NCBI RefSeq assembly: GCF_037974355.1
Contig: NZ_CP150235.1
Coordinates: 4,712,001-4,776,000, forward strand
Direction: 5' to 3'
DNA: 64,000 nucleotides
Origin: Paenibacillus sp. FSL R5-0517
GTDB lineage: Bacteria > Bacillota > Bacilli > Paenibacillales > Paenibacillaceae
Part shown: positions 17,090-24,241 of the stretch, piece by piece
Layout: each line of letters starts with the position of its first letter
How positions within the stretch are numbered: the stretch's first letter is position 1
Notes under the pieces: model-generated
The model's database searches: none
What the model saw: the letters and a program-made list of their open reading frames with translations, nothing else
Told to the model about the DNA's origin: nothing
Made by a program: the position numbers and the translations under genes

Positions 17090-17130
17090 GATCTGTAGTG
17101 GGCTCGAACCACTGACCCCTACCCTGTCAA
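17090..17130 (-). pseudogene. displaced tRNA 3' half (tRNA-Val-like remnant)
   Basis: On the minus strand this reads TTGACAGGGTA then GGGGTC, a perfect T-arm (AGTGG, loop TTCGAGC, CCACT; 17097-17113) and a short 3' strand. There is no 5' half beside it: the upstream sequence is the recombinase reading frame. The first 17 bases match tRNA-Val(GAC) at 18996-19012 with one mismatch, but the acceptor strand does not pair with that tRNA's 5' end, so it is a decayed or heterologous copy. Confidence 0.65.
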
Positions 17131-18776
17131 CTAAGTGAGCTCTTGGTATCCTTTCTCTCTCTGTATAGATGACCGAGTAATTCTTTTATTCCAGCCTTGA
17201 TTTCGACCGATATTTTATCTTTACTAATGTAGACCACTTCTAGCAATGTGCATAACATCATTTTCTTCTTTTCTGTAGAAGCTTTTGTAAACACATCCCG
17301 CCAAACTGGGAGATCATCTTTTAGAGTCTCCATCTCTGATATCTCCATTTTTTTGGAGAGTAACAATTTCTCTATTCCCTTAATATCTTCAGAAGTTTTC
17401 AGAATTTCGTTTTCTTTTTTATCGATAAGAGCATTGAGCATTTCTGGCTTGAATGCACTCTTACCCATTATAGCTTTTGGAACCTCAGCGTTTAATACCA
17501 CAAGCTCCTCATAGTGCTCTTCCAGTAAATTTTGCATTGTTTTAATTCTTTCCTCTTTTTGATTAAAAACTTTCTTTTTTATCAATTCAATTTCCGATTG
17601 AAAATCTATTGTTCTGAGTTCACTTAAGTATACTTCCACGCTTTCTAAGACTTGTCTCTCTACCTTCTTTGAAGAAAATGTTGCCTGTCCATCACAATCC
17701 GTCTTTCCTTGCAATTTTCCACTACAGCGATAACTTTTATTTTGATTGTATCGAACAATTTCTCCATTAGCTGCTTTGTATTTATTTACAAATGTAGTCG
17801 TAGTCAATCTAGAGTTACAACAACCGCATCTAGCTAATCCAGTTAAAAGTAAACTTCCCTTAGTGCTCATGGGAATGGAATTTTCATTTCTGTTTGGATT
17901 CTTAGGGTTCTTTTTATCCCTTATATCCTGTACAGTATTCCAATCCTCTTCTGAAACTATCATTAATTCAGGGATTGGTTTTGAAAATATATCGTCCCCT
18001 TTTTCTTTTCTATACCTCATCACTCCTTTGTAGATTGGATTCTTAAGTATAACGTTTACTGTTGGAGCACCCCATTGTTTTGCTTTTCTTGTCGGAACAT
18101 TTTTTTCGTTTAGAAGTTTAGCTATTCTTAATTGCCCGTATCCTTCTTCAAGCACTAGTCGGAATATTTCTTTTACAATCTTTGACTCTTCTTCGTGCTT
18201 GCCCAGTTTTTGCATTACTTTTCCTTTTTTATTTACATTACCGGAATCAACACTTTTATACCCGTAGGGAATACCTCCTCCCCTGAAAATACCATCTTCG
18301 ACCATCTGTTTATGTTTTTCATTGACACGGTCAGAGATTTTCCTACTTTCATCGCTTGACTGCCAGAATCTTAAGTAGTTGACCATCCGATCGGTGTTTG
18401 CTTCAATTTTTTGCTGTCCTTCTATTACAGACCACATTTCAACCCCTTTGTTTACAAACCACTCAAGTACGAAGGGGGTCTCATCATCTTTTCTTCCAAG
18501 CCTGTCAAACATAAATACCAACAAAACATCGAATAAGCCATTCTCTGCATCTTCTTTAGCCTGTTGAATAACATCACGCTTCGAGGCAGGTACTTTGAAA
18601 CCTGATACCCCTTTTTCGGTATATTCCTTAACTAGCTTCCATTCATCTTGTTTCTCTACCATCTTCCTGCATGCTCGTTGTTGCATTGGAATATCGTTTC
18701 CATCCATCTGTCCTTTTGTGGACACTCGATATAGTGCTGCAACACGTTTTGTTTGTCCCATTCCATCAACCACCAT
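17127..18776 (-). CDS. large serine recombinase / site-specific integrase
   Basis: A 549-residue serine recombinase. The catalytic Ser19 is in ALYRVSTKGQ, followed by DIPMQQRAC, FMFDRLGRK (89-96) and the recombinase domain with GGGIPYGY (166-173) and NPIYKGVMRYR. The zinc-ribbon has Cys317, Cys319/320, Cys351 and Cys361, and a coiled-coil region follows (about 385-490). This is the layout of phiC31-type integrases used by phages and small integrative elements. Its stop codon TGA falls inside the TTGACAGGGTA core shared with tRNA-Val, so the gene abuts the attachment site. Start: ATG 18776, or ATG 18761 behind GGTGGTTGA. No excisionase, phage or cargo gene is present between the att-like sites. 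Confidence 0.92.
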   Translation of the reverse strand: MVVDGMGQTKRVAALYRVSTKGQMDGNDIPMQQRACRKMVEKQDEWKLVKEYTEKGVSGFKVPASKRDVIQQAKEDAENGLFDVLLVFMFDRLGRKDDETPFVLEWFVNKGVEMWSVIEGQQKIEANTDRMVNYLRFWQSSDESRKISDRVNEKHKQMVEDGIFRGGGIPYGYKSVDSGNVNKKGKVMQKLGKHEEESKIVKEIFRLVLEEGYGQLRIAKLLNEKNVPTRKAKQWGAPTVNVILKNPIYKGVMRYRKEKGDDIFSKPIPELMIVSEEDWNTVQDIRDKKNPKNPNRNENSIPMSTKGSLLLTGLARCGCCNSRLTTTTFVNKYKAANGEIVRYNQNKSYRCSGKLQGKTDCDGQATFSSKKVERQVLESVEVYLSELRTIDFQSEIELIKKKVFNQKEERIKTMQNLLEEHYEELVVLNAEVPKAIMGKSAFKPEMLNALIDKKENEILKTSEDIKGIEKLLLSKKMEISEMETLKDDLPVWRDVFTKASTEKKKMMLCTLLEVVYISKDKISVEIKAGIKELLGHLYRERKDTKSSLS

Positions 18777-18911
18777 ATCTTTTTTCTGTATTATTTTTAT
18801 CGATGTCCGTAACTACTTTAACTGCTTAATTCAATCCAAATTATACCATTAAGTATATTTATTATCAACAAAAACCACCTACATATATTATCAGAGATGG
18901 CCATAATGTTA

Positions 18912-18957
18912 TATAAAAAACAACTCCTCTTGAGATATAATTCTCAAAAGAAGTTGC
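18912..18957 (-). terminator. terminator of tRNA-Val
   Basis: Minus-strand 14-bp stem with CAACT/AGTTG outer and CTCAA/TTGAG inner pairing around AATTATAT, followed by TTTTTT. It is 14 bases after the tRNA 3' end. Confidence 0.9.
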
Positions 18958-18970
18958 CCTTTTTTTCATA

Positions 18971-19042
18971 TAGGACGAGTGGGGATCGAACCCACGACCC
19001 TTACCCTGTCAAGATAATGCTCTCCCGCTGAGCTATCGCCCT
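18971..19042 (-). tRNA. tRNA-Val (GAC)
   Basis: Full cloverleaf of 72 bases: acceptor AGGGCGA/TCGTCCT with one G-U pair, D-arm GCTC/GAGC, anticodon stem TTATC/GGTAA with loop TTGACAG (anticodon GAC), T-arm GTGGG TTCGATC CCCAC, discriminator A, no encoded CCA. The 3' half may have been supplied by the inserted element. Confidence 0.9.
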
Positions 19043-19245
19043 GTAATAAATAGGATGTATCCATCACGATCATAATGCTATCTTTAGCTGAGCTAACAGA
19101 TCATGATATATAATTATTTCCCAATCAAGTAACAGTATCATATCAAGTAACCGTGTTCATTGTCAATGATTTATTTGGTTATAATTCACCCAAAATGGTG
19201 CACAATAAAGGAAGATTACCATATCTACAACGAGGTGAATTCTCT

Positions 19246-19503
19246 ATGAGAAACTTAACTAAACGGTCAAAATCCAATACACATACATTTACCAAATGCT
19301 TCTTTTTTTTCGTTGGGCTTATGATTGTCATGACAACCCTTACCGGTTGCGGCTTGGAACGGGATGAACATACGGTTCAATTCCAACAGTTAAAACAACC
19401 CAATGAAAATGATGAATCTCTGCCCGTCTGGCTGGACGTATACTCCAAATCGGTAGTTCAAGATGTATATTCTCCGCGAGGAAGCAGTGAAGTTTTGCCG
19501 TGA
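19246..19503 (+). CDS. small lipoprotein, unknown function
   Basis: An 85-residue lipoprotein. A basic N-terminus (MRNLTKRSKSNTHTFTK), a hydrophobic core (CFFFFVGLMIVMTTL) and the lipobox LTGC are clear, leaving a mature part of about 48 residues (GLERDEHTVQFQQLKQPNE ... YSPRGSSEVLP) with no family I know. The ATG at 19246 has GAGGTGA eight bases upstream; an earlier in-frame ATG has no ribosome binding site. It is the first gene after the recombinase island. Confidence 0.7.
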   Translation: MRNLTKRSKSNTHTFTKCFFFFVGLMIVMTTLTGCGLERDEHTVQFQQLKQPNENDESLPVWLDVYSKSVVQDVYSPRGSSEVLP

Positions 19504-19517
19504 AGGTAAGAGGTAAA

Positions 19518-19631
19518 TTACTCTTCTTCATCCCACTTACGTGAGTATGCTTTCTTGGTCACATAATACAACAGAATAATCATTCCCGCCGACATTAACA
19601 ATGTAATGACCATGATGCCTGCCATGCCCAT
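19518..19631 (-). CDS. 37-residue single-pass membrane microprotein
   Basis: A short gene: MGMAGIMVITLLMSAGMI forms a transmembrane helix (to about ILLYYV) followed by a charged tail, TKKAYSRKWDEEE. GAGGAGGGG sits six bases before the ATG at 19631. The strong ribosome binding site, the membrane helix and the mixed-charge tail make it a likely real microprotein. Function unknown; it converges on the lipoprotein gene. Confidence 0.65.
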   Translation of the reverse strand: MGMAGIMVITLLMSAGMIILLYYVTKKAYSRKWDEEE

Positions 19632-19733
19632 CACTACCCCTCCTCTCCCAATATGTCCCAGACTTCACTATACAGGAAAAACATTTTTTTGTATAATTCA
19701 GTCTGATATGTCGCGCAAGAGCAGAAAGAAGGA

Positions 19734-20183
19734 ATGGAATTGGCAGCTGAGATTAGTTATGTAACGACGCAAGAACAACTGGAACAAGCCCTGGGTATTC
19801 GCAATCACGTTTTTGTGATCGAGCAACAGGTTCCTGCCGAGATTGAGATTGATCAATACGATGTCATTAGTCCGGATGTGCATCACGTATTGTTATGTAC
19901 GGATGGGCAAGCTGTAGCTACAGGACGTCTGATCTATTACAGCAAAGATACGGCCAAAATGCAGCGGATCGCGGTGCTTGAGTCTCATCGTTCATTCGGT
20001 TATGGACGCGTGCTTCTGCTCGCGATGGAGGAACTGGCACGTGAACTCGGCTTATCCTATTCCGTACTGGATGCTCAATGTCAGGCGCAGAAATTCTATG
20101 AGAAACTGGGCTATGAAGTGATTTCAGAAGAACCTTTTTATGATGCAGATATTCTGCATGTTCGTATGAAAAAGAGTCTGTAA
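19734..20183 (+). CDS. GNAT family N-acetyltransferase
   Basis: A 149-residue GNAT acyltransferase that transfers acetyl from acetyl-CoA to an unknown amine. The acetyl-CoA loop is RIAVLESHRSFGYGRVLLLAME (R/Q-x-x-G-x-G/A variant, about 87-108), followed by the C-terminal DAQCQAQKFYEKLGYE motif where the Tyr is typical. The N-terminus (QLEQALGIRNHVFVIEQQVP) resembles the ElaA/YjcF subgroup. AAGAAGGA lies immediately before ATG 19734; a TTG at 19740 is better spaced and is the alternative start. No neighbour suggests a substrate. Confidence 0.88.
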   Translation: MELAAEISYVTTQEQLEQALGIRNHVFVIEQQVPAEIEIDQYDVISPDVHHVLLCTDGQAVATGRLIYYSKDTAKMQRIAVLESHRSFGYGRVLLLAMEELARELGLSYSVLDAQCQAQKFYEKLGYEVISEEPFYDADILHVRMKKSL

Positions 20184-20295
20184 AACTTCGGCATTGGCAG
20201 GTCTTATGAGCGTATGGTGCATACTTCCCAGGAAATCGGATAGGCTAATCAGGTAAACAGATTCCTATCTCGTCATATAAGGAGAGTGTGACATC

Positions 20296-20532
20296 ATGGA
20301 TCAAACGACACGCGAGAGTTTCACAGCCGTACAGAAAAATGGCGACGGTGACCTGACAGCCTTTCAGACTTCAGCAGGACGTATACTGGATTACCAACAA
20401 GCACTTGCAGAAGTAAAGGCTGGCGCTATTGCCGGCGTGAATGTATTTAAAGGCAAAGATGGCGAAATGTATATTCGCGGCGATGCCGACGGTGACCCAA
20501 CCAACAACCTGGACCAACTTCCCCAATTCTAA
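20296..20532 (+). CDS. DUF3892 domain protein
   Basis: A 78-residue soluble protein matching the DUF3892 pattern seen in spore formers: DLTAFQTSAGRILDYQQALAEVKAGAIAGVNVFKGKDGEMYIRGDADGDPTNNLDQLP. The central GVNVFKGKDGEMYIRGDADGDP is the most conserved part. It is close to the usual family length with no extra domain. The function of the family is unknown. The ATG follows AAGGAGAGTGTGACATC. It has its own terminator. Confidence 0.87.
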   Translation: MDQTTRESFTAVQKNGDGDLTAFQTSAGRILDYQQALAEVKAGAIAGVNVFKGKDGEMYIRGDADGDPTNNLDQLPQF

Positions 20533-20565
20533 AATAGATGCACAGATCATTACGTGTTACACAGA

Positions 20566-20600
20566 AGCGCCAATTCGGTTATCCGGGTTGGCGTTTTCTT
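20566..20600 (+). terminator. terminator of the DUF3892 gene
   Basis: Stem CGCCAA/TTGGCG with a 14-base loop, followed by TTTTCTT. Confidence 0.75.
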
Positions 20601-20607
20601 ATTATGA

Positions 20608-20889
20608 TTAATAGTCCGTAAAATATTTTACGGAGTCCCCGGAAGGCTGGCTTTTGCGAATTGGCTGTTGTACCTGTTCCCATGCCTGCAAGATCTGTAT
20701 CCCTTCGAGAGTAGACCGATTCTCCCAGGCGATGTGCCCGGTTCGTTCAAGCTCCAGCAAAGACTCATGAATGTAAGCTCTGCTTCGTCCCGTCTTGGTC
20801 TCCAGTTCATCCATACGCGGCAGCCTGCGCCGTTGTCCTGCATAGTTCACCATAATCCGCAAAATCTTACGTTCAAAGTCGTTCAGCAT
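20608..20889 (-). CDS. small winged-helix-like DNA-binding protein
   Basis: A 93-residue protein. MLNDFERKILRIMVNYAG then RMDELETKTGRSRAYIHESLLELERTGHIAWENRSTLEGIQIL reads as a helix-turn-helix followed by a wing, as in small winged-helix regulators (LexA N-terminal or MarR-like). The C-terminal 25 residues are unstructured-looking. Its ATG lies inside the end of the preceding gene (20873-21094) with GAGGTAAAGT upstream, so the two are translationally coupled. Family naming is tentative. Confidence 0.72.
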   Translation of the reverse strand: MLNDFERKILRIMVNYAGQRRRLPRMDELETKTGRSRAYIHESLLELERTGHIAWENRSTLEGIQILQAWEQVQQPIRKSQPSGDSVKYFTDY

Positions 20890-21094
20890 ACTTTACCTCC
20901 CCATTCATATCCGTAACAGGACGCCATGCCAGAATACCTTGCTCCAGAAATGTTCGGGGTGAGCCTTCTTTTCCCGCTGATGCTCTAATCATCCCGCCAC
21001 GTACACTGTTAATTCGAATCTGTCGCTGCGTAATCTGCCCTGCACGATCCATGTAGACAAGCTCCACCATCTGGCCAATATATTTCCCTAGCAT
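20873..21094 (-). CDS. small WYL-like beta-barrel protein
   Basis: A 73-residue protein: MLGKYIGQMVELVYMDRAGQITQRQIRINSVRGGMIRASAGKEGSPRTFLEQGILAWRPV. The pattern of short strands with a final R-x-F-x-x-x-x-I-L resembles the SH3-like core of WYL domains, stripped of any helix-turn-helix. Start ATG 21094 is six bases after GGAGGG; the ATG at 21100 touches the ribosome binding site. It overlaps the winged-helix gene by 17 bases. Together they may act as sensor and DNA-binding partners, which is inference. Confidence 0.68.
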   Translation of the reverse strand: MLGKYIGQMVELVYMDRAGQITQRQIRINSVRGGMIRASAGKEGSPRTFLEQGILAWRPVTDMNGEVKYAERL

Positions 21095-21182
21095 AATCAT
21101 CCCTCCGATGAGAACGTTTGTTTGTATTTCATATTATATGCGAACATAAGTTCTTTATTCAATAGTAAAAAATGGATTTTGC

Positions 21183-21230
21183 AAAATAAAAAAAACCAGA
21201 CTTTCCCCTTTGATCAAGGGCGTCTGGTTC
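21183..21230 (-). terminator. terminator of the DUF3889-like gene
   Basis: Minus-strand 8-bp stem AACCAGAC/GTCTGGTT with an inner CCCTT/AAGGG pair, followed by TTTTTT. Confidence 0.85.
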
Positions 21231-21288
21231 CTCTAATAATGCTGCTGATATAACAACATTTCTTGTGATAATCCGGTTCAGTAACGGA

Positions 21289-21609
21289 TCAGTGTCGATC
21301 GGATTCCGAAAATTGCACTTTCTTTAATTGCTGTGTAGATGGATTAAAATCAACATTCACATAGACCGCGAACTGCTTGCCGTCTTTGGCACGAACCCAT
21401 AGCTTGAACTGTTCCCGTGATTGATCCGCTGTAAGAGAGGTACGGCCGATGTGCTTATAGTCCAAAATATCCACATTGTACTTTGTCTGTGTTTCTTTGA
21501 CCGCTATAATTCCCCACTTCGCATAATCAGGGATAGAGGCACCTGTACCAGATGTTATTCCAGCTAAACTCAGGACTACAGACATGACGGTAACAATGAG
21601 CATTCTCAT
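21289..21609 (-). CDS. exported DUF3889-like (YqzG/YhdC-type) protein
   Basis: About 106 residues. Signal peptide MRMLIVTVMSVVLSLAGITSGTGA, then a small alpha/beta domain (PDYAKWGIIAVKETQTKYNVDILDYKHIGRTSL ... REQFKLWVRAKDGKQFAVYVNVDFNPSTQQLKKVQF). The PDYAKWGxxAxxxTxxxYP/NxxxxDYxxxGR line and the closing V-x-I/V-x-F-N-P-x-T are those of DUF3889 secreted proteins of bacilli. Start ATG 21609 after GGAGTGAGTGAA. Function unknown. Confidence 0.78.
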   Translation of the reverse strand: MRMLIVTVMSVVLSLAGITSGTGASIPDYAKWGIIAVKETQTKYNVDILDYKHIGRTSLTADQSREQFKLWVRAKDGKQFAVYVNVDFNPSTQQLKKVQFSESDRH

Positions 21610-21665
21610 TTCACTCACTCCTTGGGACAATATGTTTCTGTTATATTGCCCGTCCGGGTTTCATT

Positions 21666-21974
21666 TTACACGAATAAACGAAAGATCCAGGCCAGTGGCC
21701 GTAGGGAAAAAGGAACCACATGAACAAGCCGGTCCAACGAATCAGGAGGCTCCGTCCGGAAACTCATTCCCCAGTCACCCGAGAAAACGTGTTGTTGTGT
21801 CTTCGGCTCCTCAGGACGATCCAACCCGTATTTCTTTTCAAGCCTTTGCCTCGTTTGTTCATCCACCTGAACCTCGTTCGTAACGTCATATGCTGTGACA
21901 GGCTCGCTGCTTATGTACATCAGCATCATCAGAAGGATCGGAATCCACACTATTTTTACCCAACGTTTGTTCAT
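21666..21974 (-). CDS. small membrane protein resembling the N-terminus of a DppB/OppB permease
   Basis: A 102-residue protein with one N-terminal transmembrane segment (VKIVWIPILLMMLMYI) and a polar domain. The part EVQVDEQTRQRLEKKYGLDRPEEP ... VFSGDWGMSFRTEPPDSLD resembles the first periplasmic region of OppB/DppB permeases (LGLDxP ... GDLGxSF). The protein then ends in a hydrophobic stretch instead of the six-helix permease core. It may be a remnant or a domesticated fragment. Start ATG 21974 after AAGGAGTTAAAG. Only 56 bases separate it from the DUF3889-like gene on the same strand. Confidence 0.65.
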   Translation of the reverse strand: MNKRWVKIVWIPILLMMLMYISSEPVTAYDVTNEVQVDEQTRQRLEKKYGLDRPEEPKTQQHVFSGDWGMSFRTEPPDSLDRLVHVVPFSLRPLAWIFRLFV

Positions 21975-22231
21975 CTTTAACTCCTTTATGTACCTTAATT
22001 CTCTTGTATCTGGCAGACCCATTTAAAGGTTAGATTATACATAAAATTCACCGTATTGGAAATAACAACAGGGAGAAGATATGCAGCATTTGATATGCAA
22101 TACTTAAGTCCCATTTGGTTGATTTTATGTTTAAAAAAGGGAATAACCGTGTAATAGGCCATGACAGCCTGACTTCATGATCTAACATTTCTACAAGATC
22201 TGCAATACCACTTTGAGGAGGTTACACCCCA

Positions 22232-23134
22232 ATGTTCAAACGCTTGGATGAAATTCTGATTGAGATTCCCAATGTCGAGAAGCCCGATCCGAATGCAGCG
22301 GCAGCCATACAGGAACTGCTCGGCGGCAAATTCGGAGAAATGTCAACGTTGAACAACTACCTCTATCAATCGTTTAATTTTCGCTCCAAAGAAAAGTTAA
22401 AGCCTTTCTATGACCTGGTCATGAGTATTACGGCCGAAGAATTGGGACATGTTGAGCTGGTGTCTCACGGGATTAACAAATGTCTTAGAGGATCAACCGA
22501 GTACAAAGAACCCGATGATACACCGTTAGGTTCCGTGAAAGATGCTCGTCTGTCTTATCACTATCTGGCAGGTGCACAAGGCGCAATGCCTTTTGACTCT
22601 ATGGGTAATCCATGGACGGGAGCAAACGTCTTCAACAGCGGAAATTTGGTCGAAGATCTGTTGCACAACTTTTTCCTCGAATGTGGAGCGCGTACGCATA
22701 AAATGAAGGTATATGAGATGACAGATCACCCGGCAGCCCGGGAAGTGGTTGGTTTCCTGTTGGTACGTGGCGGAGTTCATGTCGTGGCATATGCAAAAGC
22801 CCTTGAGATTGCAACTGGCGTCAATGTAACCAAACTCGTTCCTATCCCTTCACTGAACAACAAAGCTTTCAATGAGGCTCGTAAATATGAAGAAAAAGGG
22901 GTACACACCAAGCTGTACACCTATAGTGATAAAGACTTCAATGCGATCGGTCAGATCTGGAAAGGAACTCACCCCGAAGATGGACAACCTCTTGAAGTCA
23001 TCCAAGGGATACCTGAAGGATTCCCGATTCCAGAAGCCCCTGCGGTGGAAGAAGAATTCGCCCCAGGCATTTCGCAAGAAGACTTTAAGGAAATTGCTCG
23101 CCGTCTCAAGATGGCAGGAAATATTGCGGATTAA
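22232..23134 (+). CDS. manganese catalase
   Basis: Di-manganese catalase that disproportionates hydrogen peroxide. The four-helix bundle ligands fit the Lactobacillus enzyme with an offset: Glu36 in GEMSTLNNY, Glu70 and His73 in EELGHVEL, Glu150 in FLECGARTHK and His183 in RGGVHVVAYAKA. The length (300 residues) and the C-terminal acidic tail after PEGFPIPEAP are as in spore-coat-associated forms (CotJC/YdbD-like); the longer form favours YdbD. The ATG follows GAGGAGGTTACACCCCA. Monocistronic with a strong terminator. It may protect the spore or vegetative cell, but no sporulation promoter is evident. Confidence 0.94.
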   Translation: MFKRLDEILIEIPNVEKPDPNAAAAIQELLGGKFGEMSTLNNYLYQSFNFRSKEKLKPFYDLVMSITAEELGHVELVSHGINKCLRGSTEYKEPDDTPLGSVKDARLSYHYLAGAQGAMPFDSMGNPWTGANVFNSGNLVEDLLHNFFLECGARTHKMKVYEMTDHPAAREVVGFLLVRGGVHVVAYAKALEIATGVNVTKLVPIPSLNNKAFNEARKYEEKGVHTKLYTYSDKDFNAIGQIWKGTHPEDGQPLEVIQGIPEGFPIPEAPAVEEEFAPGISQEDFKEIARRLKMAGNIAD

Positions 23135-23167
23135 GCTAGAGTTGTACATGCACTGTTTAAAACTAAT

Positions 23168-23206
23168 AAGCCCTCGATACTGTCAACACAGTATTGAGGG
23201 CTTTAC
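23168..23206 (+). terminator. terminator of the manganese catalase gene
   Basis: Stem AGCCCTC/GAGGGCT joined to ATACTG/CAGTAT with loop TCAACA, then TTTACTG. Confidence 0.8.
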
Positions 23207-23273
23207 TGTCTTCTAATCCATCAACAATCCGCGTAAGGTGATTTTGAAGGTAAATTAAATTCTCATTTTTAAC

Positions 23274-23711
23274 TTAATCAGCGTCTTCAATGGAATGTTT
23301 GTTGATCATCTGCCATAGCTCTTCCTCACTATTTAATCGTATAGAATCTGTATATTCCCAACTGAAATAAGGGGCAAGATTTTTAACTACATCTTCCCAG
23401 GTTTCTCCTTGCTGTTTCATAAGAATTTGATTTATTTTTTCGGATATTAATTCGAAATCCAGTTTATTAACAATAAAGTGCCTTGCACCTAATACGATAT
23501 CTGTTCCATCTCTAAGTTCTTTTTCTAAAGCTTTCGGAGTTATGATTGTAAAATCAAAATTATCCTCACCTTCAGAATCTTCCGTCCCAATACAGGCTGT
23601 ACCTGACAAGTAAAAATCGTCTCCAATATCTTCAGATCTCGTGAATTGTAACTTGCCATGGATATTCGGATCTCCAGTAATAATAAGGTCTTTCAAAATC
23701 AGTTTAATCAC
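23274..23711 (-). CDS. Imm8-like immunity-type protein
   Basis: A 145-residue acidic, soluble protein. It starts with a strand-rich part (VIKLILKDLIITGDPNIHGKLQFTR ... DDFYLSGTACIGTEDSEGEDNFDFTIITPKALEKELRD), with a helical C-terminus carrying a W (GETWEDVVKNLAPYFSWEYTDS). The FDFTIITPKALEKEL segment resembles the Imm8 family of toxin-antitoxin-like immunity proteins. GTG start at 23711 after AGAGGGG. No toxin gene is nearby, so it would be an orphan. Assignment is from pattern memory only. Confidence 0.55.
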   Translation of the reverse strand: MIKLILKDLIITGDPNIHGKLQFTRSEDIGDDFYLSGTACIGTEDSEGEDNFDFTIITPKALEKELRDGTDIVLGARHFIVNKLDFELISEKINQILMKQQGETWEDVVKNLAPYFSWEYTDSIRLNSEEELWQMINKHSIEDAD

Positions 23712-23764
23712 GTTTCGCCCCTCTTAGGTATCTAGTTTCTTCAATTTTCTTGTTGCACCAGTTT

Positions 23765-24193
23765 TTATGTATGCAAACTCCCATCTCCACTTACCTCTCG
23801 TTGGTCTCCCTTCATCTTTTCCAAAAGCTCCACGATAACCTCATCCAACTCCTCTAGTATCTCGTCATGTGTAGGGGACTCTAGTATCCTTACCAAATCC
23901 GACCGTAGCATACTGAGATGAGATACAGGCAATCGATCAATCAATCCAACCAAAATGAAATATTCCCACTGTGGATCTTGGGTTTGCAACACATCCTTAA
24001 TATAAGGAACTAAGTCCTCCCCCAATCTCAATAGTAGATCCTCTACCGGCTCAGAGATCGGCCAATTCCCGTCTTGTAACCACTCCATAAGTTCTGGAAT
24101 AATGCCTTTCAACTCTTCATTGCCAAATTCATTTAACTTACGCACCGCTTCAAAATCAAACTTGTCGCGGGGAAGACGCGCCCTCATATCCAT
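23765..24193 (-). CDS. DUF5071 domain protein, immunity-like
   Basis: A 142-residue all-helical protein with RLPRDKFDFEAVRKLNEFGNEELKGIIPELMEWLQDGNWPISEPVEDLLLRLGEDLVPYIKDVL. The LP-x-D-K-F-D ... ELLEWLQDGNWPVA pattern is DUF5071, HEAT-repeat-like domains often found beside toxins. Start ATG 24193 (MDMRARLPRD) follows AAAGGAAAATTCA; the earlier ATG at 24211 lacks a ribosome binding site. It is next to the Imm8-like gene on the same strand, so both may come from one lost polymorphic toxin locus. Confidence 0.78.
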   Translation of the reverse strand: MDMRARLPRDKFDFEAVRKLNEFGNEELKGIIPELMEWLQDGNWPISEPVEDLLLRLGEDLVPYIKDVLQTQDPQWEYFILVGLIDRLPVSHLSMLRSDLVRILESPTHDEILEELDEVIVELLEKMKGDQREVSGDGSLHT

Positions 24194-24241
24194 TGAATTT
24201 TCCTTTCTCATCTATATTACATAATGATATACTCCCTCTTG

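Larger units (their letters stand above)
17120..19012. mobile_element. minimal serine-recombinase element inserted at tRNA-Val
   Basis: About 1.9 kb bounded by two copies of an 11-bp core, TACCCTGTCAA on the plus strand, at 17120-17130 and 19002-19012. With flanking bases the copies match over 17 bases with one mismatch. The left copy lies in a lone tRNA 3' half, the right copy in the intact tRNA-Val anticodon loop. The only gene is the recombinase, and a tRNA terminator is carried on the element side. This is the geometry of tRNA-targeted integration; element status is inferred, not proven. Confidence 0.6.
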
